Below, piece after piece: positions 8,189-15,276 of a stretch of 58,372 nucleotides of DNA. The number at the start of each line of letters is the position of its first letter. The first letter of the stretch is position 1. The stretch is from Fertoeibacter niger. GTDB taxonomy: Bacteria; Pseudomonadota; Alphaproteobacteria; Rhodobacterales; Rhodobacteraceae. Position numbers and translations under genes: made by a program. The stretch spans positions 1-58,372 of the forward strand of contig NZ_WHUT02000018.1 of assembly GCF_009380135.2 (NCBI RefSeq), in the 5' to 3' direction. The notes beneath the pieces were generated by a model. It saw only the letters and a program-made list of their open reading frames with translations, was not told where the DNA came from and made no database searches.

Positions 8189-10465
8189 TCACCCGCATTT
8201 GGAAAATCCGCAACTGGCGCAGGTCATGCAGCCTTCGACCATCCGCAGGTCATAACTGCCGCAGGAGGAACAGCTTTTGCCCTTGGCACCCACCGCCACG
8301 ACCTCGGCCTTGGGGTCGGATTTCAGGCCAAGCCCCTCGCCCGCGATGAAGCCGATGGCCACCAGATGCCGCTCGATCACCCCGCCGATGGCGGCGAGGA
8401 TTGAGGGGATGTAGCGCCCCTCCATCCAGGCGCCGCCGCGCGGGTCGAACACGGCTTTCAGTTCCTCCACCACAAAGGAAATGTCGCCGCCGCGCCGGAA
8501 CACCGCCGAGATCATCCGCGTCAGGGCGACCGTCCAGGCAAAATGCTCCATGTTCTTGGAGTTGATGAACACCTCGAACGGGCGGCGGTGGCCTGCGATG
8601 ATGATGTCGTTGATGGTGATATAAAGCGCGTGTTCCGAGCCCGGCCATTTCACCTTGTAGGTGGCGCCTTCCAGCGCCGCCGGTCGATCCAGCGGTTCGG
8701 AAAGATACACAACCTCGCCGCCTTCGTCCGGCATCGGCGTGGCGGCGGGCACCGGGGCGGAATCGGCGGTTTCCGACACGGTCAGCACCGATCCTGTCAC
8801 ATCATTTGGCCGGTAGGTGGTGCAGCCTTTGCAGCCCTGATCCCAGGCGGCCATGTAGACATCGGCGAAATCCTCGAAACTGATGTCGGCGGGGCAGTTG
8901 ATGGTTTTGGAAATCGAGCTGTCCACCCATTTCTGGGCGGCGGCCTGCATGCGCACATGGTCCAGCGGCGGCAGGGTCTGAGCGTTCACGAAATAATCCG
9001 GCAGGGGCGTGTCGCCGAATTTCTCGCGCCACAGCCGCACGGCGTAATCGACCACCTCTTCCTCGGTGCGCGAGCCGTCCTTTTGCAGCACCTTGCGGGT
9101 ATAGGCATAGGCAAAGACCGGTTCGATGCCCGAACTGACATTGCCCGCGTAAAGACTGATTGTGCCGGTGGGCGCGATGGAGGTCAGCAGCGCGTTGCGG
9201 ATGCCGTGCTGGCGGATCGCGTCACGCACATCGGCATCCATTTGGGTCAGCGAGCCGGAGGCCAGATAGGCCTCGGCGTCAAACAGCGGGAAGGGCCCCT
9301 TTTCCTGCGCCAGCCCCACCGACGCCAGATAGGACGCGCGGGCGATGGCCTTCATCCAGGCTTCGGTCTGCGCCGCCGCCTCGGCCGAGCCATAGCGCAA
9401 CCCCACCATCAGCAGCGCATCGGCAAGGCCCGTGACGCCCAGCCCGATGCGGCGTTTCGCCTGCGCCTCGGCCGCCTGTTCGGGCAGGGGGAAGCGGCTG
9501 GCATCCACCACATTGTCCATCATGCGGATGGCAAGGCGCACCAGATCATCCAGCTTGTCCATGTCCAGCGCGGCACCGGGGCCGAACGGGTCGGCCACCA
9601 GCGTGGCCATGTTGATCGACCCCAGCAGGCAGGCGCCATAGGGCGGCAGGGGCTGTTCGCCGCAGGGGTTCGTCGCCGCGATCGTTTCGCAATAGTTCAG
9701 GTTGTTCATCGCGTTGATCCGGTCGATGAAGATCACCCCCGGTTCGGCCACGTCATAGGTGGACCGCATGATGCGCATCCACAGGTCGCGCGCTTGCAGC
9801 GTCTTGTAAACCTTGCCGCCGAATTGCAGATCCCAGGGCCCATCGGCCTTGACCGCCGCCATGAACGGGTCTGTCACCAGCACCGACAGGTTGAACATCC
9901 GCAGCCGCGCGGGGTCTTTCTTGGCGTCGATGAAGTTTTCGATGTCGGGGTGGTCGCAGCGCATGGTGGCCATCATCGCGCCGCGACGGCTGCCTGCCGA
10001 CATGATGGTGCGGCACATCGCATCCCACACATCCATGAAGCTGAGCGGGCCCGAGGCATCGGCGGCCACGCCCTTCACCTCGGCCCCGCGCGGGCGGATG
10101 GTGGAAAAATCATAGCCGATGCCGCCGCCCTGCTGCATGGTCAGCGCGGCCTCTTTCAGCATCTGGAAAATGCCTGCCATGTCATCGGGAATCGTGCCCA
10201 TGACAAAGCAGTTGAACAGCGTCACCGCCCGCCCGGTGCCAGCGCCCGCGATGATCCGCCCGGCGGGCAGGTATTTGAAACCCTCCAGCGCGGCATAGAA
10301 ACGGTCCTCCCACAGCGCGGGCTCTGCTTCGGGCTCGGCCAGCGCGCGGGCGATTCGCCGCCAGGTATCTTCGACCGTGCCGTCAAGCACGCTGCCCGCC
10401 GCATCCTTCAGCCGATACTTCATGTCCCAAATCTGTTCGGCAATCGGGGCGGAAAAACGGGTCAT
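8189..10465 (-). CDS. nrdJ: Adenosylcobalamin-dependent ribonucleoside-diphosphate reductase (class II)
   Basis: Class II ribonucleotide reductase: it makes deoxyribonucleotides with a B12-generated thiyl radical and needs no oxygen. In this 758-residue chain, Cys268 in NPCGE is the expected radical cysteine, and Cys86 (FNCFVMG) and Cys279 (GACLLGS) are the redox pair. The 11-residue spacing between Cys268 and Cys279 is that of known class II enzymes. The carboxy terminus has a Cys-rich zinc-ribbon-like tail (CSSCGSY ... CASCGFSKCG). The ATG at 10463-10465 follows AAGGAT. A possible NrdR box overlaps the predicted promoter. Cobalamin genes cbiB and cobD lie about 21 kb away. Confidence 0.95.
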   Translation of the reverse strand: MTRFSAPIAEQIWDMKYRLKDAAGSVLDGTVEDTWRRIARALAEPEAEPALWEDRFYAALEGFKYLPAGRIIAGAGTGRAVTLFNCFVMGTIPDDMAGIFQMLKEAALTMQQGGGIGYDFSTIRPRGAEVKGVAADASGPLSFMDVWDAMCRTIMSAGSRRGAMMATMRCDHPDIENFIDAKKDPARLRMFNLSVLVTDPFMAAVKADGPWDLQFGGKVYKTLQARDLWMRIMRSTYDVAEPGVIFIDRINAMNNLNYCETIAATNPCGEQPLPPYGACLLGSINMATLVADPFGPGAALDMDKLDDLVRLAIRMMDNVVDASRFPLPEQAAEAQAKRRIGLGVTGLADALLMVGLRYGSAEAAAQTEAWMKAIARASYLASVGLAQEKGPFPLFDAEAYLASGSLTQMDADVRDAIRQHGIRNALLTSIAPTGTISLYAGNVSSGIEPVFAYAYTRKVLQKDGSRTEEEVVDYAVRLWREKFGDTPLPDYFVNAQTLPPLDHVRMQAAAQKWVDSSISKTINCPADISFEDFADVYMAAWDQGCKGCTTYRPNDVTGSVLTVSETADSAPVPAATPMPDEGGEVVYLSEPLDRPAALEGATYKVKWPGSEHALYITINDIIIAGHRRPFEVFINSKNMEHFAWTVALTRMISAVFRRGGDISFVVEELKAVFDPRGGAWMEGRYIPSILAAIGGVIERHLVAIGFIAGEGLGLKSDPKAEVVAVGAKGKSCSSCGSYDLRMVEGCMTCASCGFSKCG

Positions 10466-10569
10466 TGATGCGATCCTTGGTCTGGCGGGTTGCGCTGGGC
10501 TGGTACCGGCCACGCGTTGCATTGCCCCGCAGGTCGGGGCCTGCGGCGGTGGTCCAAAGGCCAGAGACC

Positions 10570-10598
10570 ACCATATATTGTCACCCTGTCACCGGCAA
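10570..10598 (-). promoter_or_regulatory. Candidate nrdJ promoter with overlapping NrdR-like box
   Basis: On the minus strand TTGCCG (10598-10593) and TATGGT (10575-10570) are separated by 17 bases, a plausible sigma-70 pair. The core at 10571-10580, CCATATATTG on the plus strand, fits the NrdR core CwATATATwG with one mismatch and covers the -10 region, where a repressor would block transcription. NrdR sites are usually paired; I do not see a second one at the expected distance, so this is tentative. Confidence 0.35.
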
Positions 10599-10731
10599 CC
10601 CGTGCTGACGCCCGGCCACACTGCGACATTCCGCCTGACAGGAACGGCGGTTTCGACCGCAGCACAGCCGCCGCAACTGCGGTGCCGGTTTCTCGCCGCG
10701 ATCTCGGCCCCCATTCAGACACATTTCGCGC

Positions 10732-10747
10732 TTAAGTTGCAGTTAAC
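10732..10747 (+). promoter_or_regulatory. Perfect CtrA-type site TTAA-N7-TTAAC
   Basis: TTAA at 10732-10735 and TTAAC at 10743-10747 are separated by exactly seven bases, the full consensus for the alphaproteobacterial response regulator CtrA. It lies 67 bp before the start of the Hint-domain gene. In Rhodobacterales CtrA governs motility, gene transfer agents and related dispersal traits; whether it controls this gene is inference. Confidence 0.55.
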
Positions 10748-10814
10748 AGACCAATGCAACACTACAACCGGAGCCGGCACGTTCGTTAACTGGTACAGCA
10801 CACAGGAGATCCCG

Positions 10815-11825
10815 ATGCCTGATGCAAACGTTTCTGTAACACCATACAATGGCTCGCTGATCGGCGCGCAACTTCTGTCGGCGCAACGCACGCTGGTGCT
10901 GAACAATTTTGGCAGCAGCTTTTCCGGCACGCTCACCGACAATGACGGCACGCTCAGCGATGCCGATGACGGTCTGTCCAGCTTCAACGGGGCCAGCCTG
11001 AACTACATCGGCAGCGGCACGGTGCAGCCGGGGGTCAATGTGCTGGGGGTCACAGTGCCCCTGGGCGTTGCGAAGCCGGTGGTTGTATTCGAGGCGGGTG
11101 GCCAGATCTACTTCCACTTTCCGCAGGGCCCGCCCAACCTGCTGGGCGCGGTTGCGCTTGTGACGAACATCACCTCGGCCCCCTACAGCGTGTTCAACCC
11201 GGTCTGCTTTGTCGAAGGCACATGGATCGCGACCCCGGACGGTGATCGGCTGATCGAAACCCTGAATGTCGGCGATCAGGTGAACGACATCGATGGTGCC
11301 CCGCATGAGATCCTCTGGATCGGTGGGCGCAGGATGGATCTGCCCATCGGCCTTTGTCCTGATTATGTAAGGTGGCTGCCAGTGCGCGTGCCTGCAGAGG
11401 CGTTCGGGCCGGGCTGCCCCACCCGCGACCTGCTGGTGTCGCAGCAGCACCGCCTGATGATCGAAGGTTCGGGGCCGGAACTGCTGTTCGGCGATGCGCG
11501 TGTGCTGGTGCCCGCCAAGGCCTTGCTGGGCGATGTGGTGGCGCTGGATCGCGACCTGCGCCAGGTCACCTACTATCACATCCTGTGTCGCCGCCACGTC
11601 ATCCTCATGGCGAACGGGCTGCCCTCTGAAAGCCTGTATCCCGGCCCCGTCGCAAAGGATGCCATCGCCCAGGATGCGCTGGCCCGCCCGGGACGGGAAG
11701 AGGCCGAGGCGCTGTTTTCCGATCTGGCCGACATGCGCGTGCCGTTCCAGCCGCACAGCGATTACCCGATGCTGCGCATCCGCGAGGGCCGCATGCTGCG
11801 CCCGGTGGCCCGCGCCGCGCGCTGA
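10815..11825 (+). CDS. Hint (Hedgehog/intein) domain protein
   Basis: The 336-residue protein ends in a Hint_2-type domain that begins near Cys131 (CFVEGTWIATPDG), the position of the self-splicing nucleophile in Hedgehog/intein folds; a QQHRLM motif follows near the middle of the domain. The first 130 residues are Gly/Asp/Asn-rich, with a run resembling secreted beta-repeat sequences (TLTDNDGTLSDADDG), and no classical signal peptide. Such proteins are common and multi-copy in Rhodobacteraceae; their job is not established. The ATG follows AGGAG closely, and longer in-frame extensions overlap the nrdJ start region. A perfect CtrA-type site lies upstream. Confidence 0.8.
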   Translation: MPDANVSVTPYNGSLIGAQLLSAQRTLVLNNFGSSFSGTLTDNDGTLSDADDGLSSFNGASLNYIGSGTVQPGVNVLGVTVPLGVAKPVVVFEAGGQIYFHFPQGPPNLLGAVALVTNITSAPYSVFNPVCFVEGTWIATPDGDRLIETLNVGDQVNDIDGAPHEILWIGGRRMDLPIGLCPDYVRWLPVRVPAEAFGPGCPTRDLLVSQQHRLMIEGSGPELLFGDARVLVPAKALLGDVVALDRDLRQVTYYHILCRRHVILMANGLPSESLYPGPVAKDAIAQDALARPGREEAEALFSDLADMRVPFQPHSDYPMLRIREGRMLRPVARAAR

Positions 11826-11999
11826 ACCCTGACGCCCGAAGGATGGCCCCCCGCGGTCGCCCGGCATCAGCCTGCCAAACCGGGCCAAAAGCCCAAGCGA
11901 AGCGCACTTGCCACCGCTGCGGCGCAAAGGCCCTTGCCTCTGCCCCGCAGGGGGTTAGGTTCTGCCTCCGCCCGCACGGGGCCGCGCAGGGGGACATTC

Positions 12000-12425
12000 G
12001 TGCCGCTTCACATGATCAAACTCTGCGTCGGCGCAGAGAAAGTCGAGGATCTGATCGACTGGCAGCAAAGCCGGCAGGGCCACTGGATCGGCGGCACCCC
12101 GGCGCATGTCACACGCATGTGGCCCAAACGCGCCGATGAGCTGCTGGATGGCGGGTCGCTTTACTGGGTGTTCAAGGGCGTTGTGCTGGCCCGCCAGGCG
12201 ATCAAGGGGTTGGAACAGGTGCAGGGCAGCGATGGCATCACCCGTTGCGCCATAAGGCTGGACCCGGCGGTGATCCGCACCGAAGGCGCCCCGCGCCGCC
12301 CGTTTCAGGGCTGGCGCTATCTGCCCGCGGGCGAGGCCCCCCGCGACCTGCCGCAGGGCCGCGCGCGGGAAGAGCCGTTGCCCCCCGAACTGGCCCGCGC
12401 GCTGGCGGAAATCGGGCTGCGTTAG
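12000..12425 (+). CDS. DUF1489 family protein
   Basis: A 141-residue cytoplasmic protein of the DUF1489 family, widespread in alphaproteobacteria and without known function. The amino terminus reads MPLHMIKLCVGAEKVEDL, the family's usual opening, and the middle contains GGSLYWVFKGVVLARQ and RRPFQGWRYL, also typical. I chose the GTG at 12000 because family members start with a P-L-H-x-I-K pattern and GGGGGAC lies just upstream; an ATG four codons later is possible. It follows the Hint gene by 174 bp with no visible terminator and is probably transcribed separately. Confidence 0.75.
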   Translation: MPLHMIKLCVGAEKVEDLIDWQQSRQGHWIGGTPAHVTRMWPKRADELLDGGSLYWVFKGVVLARQAIKGLEQVQGSDGITRCAIRLDPAVIRTEGAPRRPFQGWRYLPAGEAPRDLPQGRAREEPLPPELARALAEIGLR

Positions 12426-12843
12426 GGCGGGGCTCGCGGCCACCATCAAGGCAGGCCCTGCGCGGCCACGGTTCTCGCAAGGATTTCACTTGCCGCCCCG
12501 GATACCGGTCCAGGCCCTGCGCGAGAAGCGGCCGGTGTTGGCCGCCTATGCCACGCGCCGCATCTGTCTGCCGACCGCCTGACAGCCTGCGCATGGCAGG
12601 GCTTCCTTTTCGCATCGGCTCTCGCGTCATTGTCATGTCAGATGTCCAATTTTGCGCAACCGGCCACAGGATGTCGGCATGCACAGCGCGCCAATCTGGC
12701 ATGCGACCCTGCCCGGGGCGGCCCGTCAGCGCAAAAGATGCCTGAATACAGGCGCCCTGTTTAAATAAGGGCGCAATGACAACTGGTTAGGAAAAGCGCA
12801 GCAGGTTGCGAACCGTTTTCTTACCCGCTATCAATGGAATCAC
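12426..12843. other. Intergenic region before tRNA-Arg
   Basis: I see no supportable gene in these 418 bp; open frames on both strands have arginine- and proline-rich translations typical of antisense or non-coding GC-rich DNA. The region holds a hairpin (GCGCCCT 12752-12758 with AGGGCGC 12768-12774, AT-rich loop) and the tRNA promoter (12806-12834). Confidence 0.6.
12806..12834 (+). promoter_or_regulatory. Predicted promoter of tRNA-Arg
   Basis: TTGCGA at 12806-12811 and TATCAA at 12829-12834 are separated by exactly 17 bases. This places the transcription start near 12841, three bases before the mature tRNA end, which suits a tRNA gene. Confidence 0.5.
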
Positions 12844-12920
12844 GGTCCCGTAGCTCAACTGGATAGAGCACCTGACTTCTAATCAGGATGTTGGGCGTTC
12901 GAGTCGTCCCGGGATCGCCA
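12844..12920 (+). tRNA. tRNA-Arg (anticodon UCU)
   Basis: A 77-nt cloverleaf with encoded CCA. The acceptor stem GGTCCCG pairs with CGGGATC (one G-U pair), G is the discriminator, and the anticodon arm is CCTGA-CTTCTAA-TCAGG with anticodon TCT at 12878-12880. The T arm has loop TTCGAGT. It decodes AGA/AGG, rare codons in this GC-rich genome but enriched in the odd hisS segment. A 17-bp-spaced promoter precedes it. No integrase gene follows. Confidence 0.95.
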
Positions 12921-13169
12921 CATCTTCGTTCAGTTGCTTTCCACGGCTTTGCAATCTGCACCCGTTCGGGTGGCGGATTTGCGGGCGGCAGTCGCATTTG
13001 CGGATCGTCGGCTGGCTGTGGATGCGCAGCGTTTCCTTCATCATGCCACCCGCGTTCCGGTCGGTGCGACACGGGCGACGATGGCACCCAGACGCTTGTG
13101 GTGCAGATTGCTGACTGGCCGCGCCACCGCAGCCTTGTTCGCGGGGCTGCCGCCCTCTACATCTGTGGC

Positions 13170-13964
13170 ATGAAACATCTCATTCCCTTCATCAAGAAAC
13201 CGCCGGTCGTCTCGGTGATCCGCCTGCAAGGCACCATCAGTTCCGGCGCGCGCAACCTGTCGGATTCGGGGCTGGCCCCGGTGATCGAGCGCGCCTTTAC
13301 GCGGGGAAAACCGGCGGCGGTGGCGCTGGTGATCAACTCGCCCGGCGGATCGGCCGTGCAGTCCAGCCTGATTGCTGCGCGCATCCGGCGGCTGGCGGAT
13401 GAAAAATCCATTCCCGTGCATGTGTTTGTCGAGGATGTGGCGGCCTCGGGTGGCTATTGGCTGGCCTGCGCGGGGGATCAGATCTGGGTGGATGAAAGCT
13501 CGATCGTCGGGTCCATCGGGGTGATCTTTGCCAGCTTCGGCTTTCCCGAACTGATGGCCCGGCAGGGGATCGAGCGGCGGGTGGTGACGGCGGGGCGGTC
13601 GAAATCGCTGGCCGACCCGTTCCTGCCGGAAAAGCCCGAGGATGTGGCCCGGCTGAAGGCGCTGCAAGAGCCGATCCATCAGGCCTTCATCGCGCATGTG
13701 AAGGCGCGGCGTGGCACGCGGCTGAACCCCGATGCCGATCTGTTCAATGCCGACATCTGGGTGGGGGCGGGTGCCGTTCCCGTGGGGCTGGTCGATGGTG
13801 TCGCCCATCTGGTGCCCAAGCTGAAAGAGCTTTACGGCGACAAGGTGCGGCTGGTGCCTTACGGGCAAAAGCGCGGGCTGCTGAGCCGTTTTGGCGCGGG
13901 CCTGCTGGGCTCGGCGCTGGCCGAGGTAGAGGATCGCGCGCTTTGGGCGCGCTACGGGCTGTGA
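13170..13964 (+). CDS. S49 family serine peptidase (SppA/SohB-like)
   Basis: A 264-residue short-form S49 peptidase, probably acting at the inner membrane on signal peptides or membrane proteins. The catalytic pair of the family can be placed: Ser93 in AASGGYW and Lys145 in GRSKSLADPF, with the oxyanion-forming NSPGGSA near residue 57. No clear signal peptide or transmembrane segment is seen at this start, so it may be peripheral. The ATG at 13170 precedes MKHLIPFIKKPP; an upstream in-frame extension runs through the tRNA region and is rejected. The next gene, a small membrane zinc-ribbon protein, starts one base after its stop. Confidence 0.88.
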   Translation: MKHLIPFIKKPPVVSVIRLQGTISSGARNLSDSGLAPVIERAFTRGKPAAVALVINSPGGSAVQSSLIAARIRRLADEKSIPVHVFVEDVAASGGYWLACAGDQIWVDESSIVGSIGVIFASFGFPELMARQGIERRVVTAGRSKSLADPFLPEKPEDVARLKALQEPIHQAFIAHVKARRGTRLNPDADLFNADIWVGAGAVPVGLVDGVAHLVPKLKELYGDKVRLVPYGQKRGLLSRFGAGLLGSALAEVEDRALWARYGL

Positions 13965-13965
13965 C

Positions 13966-14166
13966 ATGCTGATCAAGGCCATCATCCTGTTTCTGGGCGG
14001 CATGGCCATTGTGGCCATGATCGGCAACTGGCTGTTTCCCGGTGCGCTGTCGCGGCAGTTGCGGCGCGGCAGGGTGGCCAAGCCCGCGACCTGCCCTAAA
14101 TGCGGCAGATACATCATCGGGGGCGGCGGCTGCACCGGCTGCAAACCTCCGGCGCGCAAGGGGTGA
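13966..14166 (+). CDS. Small membrane protein with zinc-ribbon motif
   Basis: A 66-residue protein with one amino-terminal membrane helix (about residues 3-24) followed by a basic linker and two cysteine pairs, CPKC and CTGC, separated by a Gly-rich turn. This pattern is a minimal zinc ribbon on the cytoplasmic side of the membrane if the positive-inside rule holds. I do not recognise a named family. It follows the S49 peptidase gene by one base and precedes the SDR gene by five, so it is probably co-transcribed and may work with the peptidase; that link is inference. Confidence 0.7.
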   Translation: MLIKAIILFLGGMAIVAMIGNWLFPGALSRQLRRGRVAKPATCPKCGRYIIGGGGCTGCKPPARKG

Positions 14167-14171
14167 CAGGC

Positions 14172-14963
14172 ATGGCGGCAGCGGCGAAACGGGCACTGGT
14201 GACAGGGGCCGCAAAACGGCTTGGCCGCGCCATGGCGCTGTATCTGGCCGAACGCGGTCATGACGTGGTGGTGCATTATGCGGGGTCAGAGGCCGGGGCG
14301 GTTGAGGTGGTCGATCTCATCCGCGCCATGGGGCGGCGGGCGGTGGCGGTGCAGGCCGACCTGCTGGATGAGGATGCCACGGCTGCGCTGGTGGGGCAGG
14401 CGGCGGCGGGGCTTGGCGGTCCGCTGACCCTGCTGGTGAACAACGCCTCGATCTTTGAGTATGACAATCTTGCCAGTGCCACCCGGCAAAGCTGGGATAG
14501 GCACATGGGCAGCAATCTGCGCGCGCCCTTCGTGCTGACGCAAGGGTTCGCGGCACAGGTGCCACCGCCGCTGACCGATATGCAGGGCGAGCCTGTGGCG
14601 CAGGGGCTGGTGGTGAACATGATCGACCAGCGCGTGCGCAAGCTGACGCCGGAATTCATGACCTATACGCTGGCCAAGATGGGCCTGTGGGCGCTGACGC
14701 AGACGGCGGCGCAGGCGCTGGCCCCGCAGGTGCGGGTAAATGCCATCGGCCCCGGCCCGACGATGCAGGGCGCGCGCCAGTCGGCGGCGCATTTCGCCGG
14801 GCAGCGGGCTGCCACGATCCTGCAACGGGGGGCGAATCCGGCGGATGTCACGGCGGCGCTGGGCTATTTCCTTGATGCGCCGGGGGTGACGGGGCAACTG
14901 ATCTGCGTCGATGGCGGGCAGCATCTGGGCTGGCAAACCCCCGATGTGCAAGGGGTGGAGTGA
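14172..14963 (+). CDS. SDR family oxidoreductase, pteridine reductase / FolM-like
   Basis: A 263-residue Rossmann-fold short-chain dehydrogenase. Two features point to the pteridine reductase group rather than general SDRs: the dinucleotide motif is TGAAKRLG (T-G-x-x-x-R-x-G, residues 11-18), and the catalytic set is Asp152, Tyr165 and Lys169, where most SDRs have Ser in place of Asp. The 13-residue Asp-Tyr spacing equals that of Leishmania PTR1. The likely reaction is NADPH-dependent reduction of dihydromonapterin or dihydrofolate. The ATG at 14172 follows a purine-rich stretch; it lies five bases after the zinc-ribbon gene. Confidence 0.85.
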   Translation: MAAAAKRALVTGAAKRLGRAMALYLAERGHDVVVHYAGSEAGAVEVVDLIRAMGRRAVAVQADLLDEDATAALVGQAAAGLGGPLTLLVNNASIFEYDNLASATRQSWDRHMGSNLRAPFVLTQGFAAQVPPPLTDMQGEPVAQGLVVNMIDQRVRKLTPEFMTYTLAKMGLWALTQTAAQALAPQVRVNAIGPGPTMQGARQSAAHFAGQRAATILQRGANPADVTAALGYFLDAPGVTGQLICVDGGQHLGWQTPDVQGVE

Positions 14964-15276
14964 TGTCGCCAGGGTGACGTAGGGAAAGTTGTCCACTTTT
15001 CGCATTGCGTTCACGCTGGCGTTACAAATTCCCCATGGTTTTCAGGGATTTGCGCAAAGTTAATAATTATTGTGTTTATTTTCATATGGTTACAAAGTAG
15101 CCTAAAAAATGGGCAAAGTCAGGAAGCGGGCCAAAAACAACGAAAATTTGCCCCTCGCAGAATGTTTTGCGCAGAGTTATCCACAGAAACGGTGGATAGG
15201 TTTTCTCTTGCCCCCGGGGCAAGATCATTGCAGCGAGGTCCGGGAATCGTGAGGGCCGGAAAGGGCGGGAACCAAC
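14964..15276. other. AT-rich intergenic region before uvrC
   Basis: 313 bp without a gene. The stretch from about 15040 to 15130 is very AT-rich for this window. It is followed by a consensus DnaA box with an inverted near-copy (15177-15199), and near the SDR stop there is a weaker DnaA-like 9-mer (TTGTCCACT, about 14989-14997). It must also hold the uvrC promoter. Confidence 0.6.
15177..15199 (+). promoter_or_regulatory. DnaA-box pair (TTATCCACA and inverted near-copy)
   Basis: TTATCCACA at 15177-15185 is the consensus strong DnaA box. On the other strand CTATCCACC (15199-15191) differs at two positions. Together they form a perfect 7-bp inverted repeat, TATCCAC and GTGGATA, around a 7-bp spacer, next to AT-rich DNA. 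Confidence 0.5.

Larger units (their letters stand above)
10466..10814. other. Divergent nrdJ / Hint-gene intergenic region
   Basis: This 349-bp gap has no convincing gene. On the nrdJ side it holds a possible promoter with an overlapping NrdR-like box (10570-10598). On the Hint-gene side it holds a perfect TTAA-N7-TTAAC site (10732-10747) and a ribosome site (AGGAG at 10804-10808). Confidence 0.7.

Noticed and set aside
12920-13170. tRNA-Arg as an integration site for a mobile element
   Set aside because: No integrase, no repeated tRNA 3' end and no change in gene character follow; an S49 peptidase gene comes next.
15000-15200. Calling the AT-rich region a chromosomal origin
   Set aside because: Only one perfect DnaA box and no typical origin neighbours; it is reported as a DnaA-box region only.
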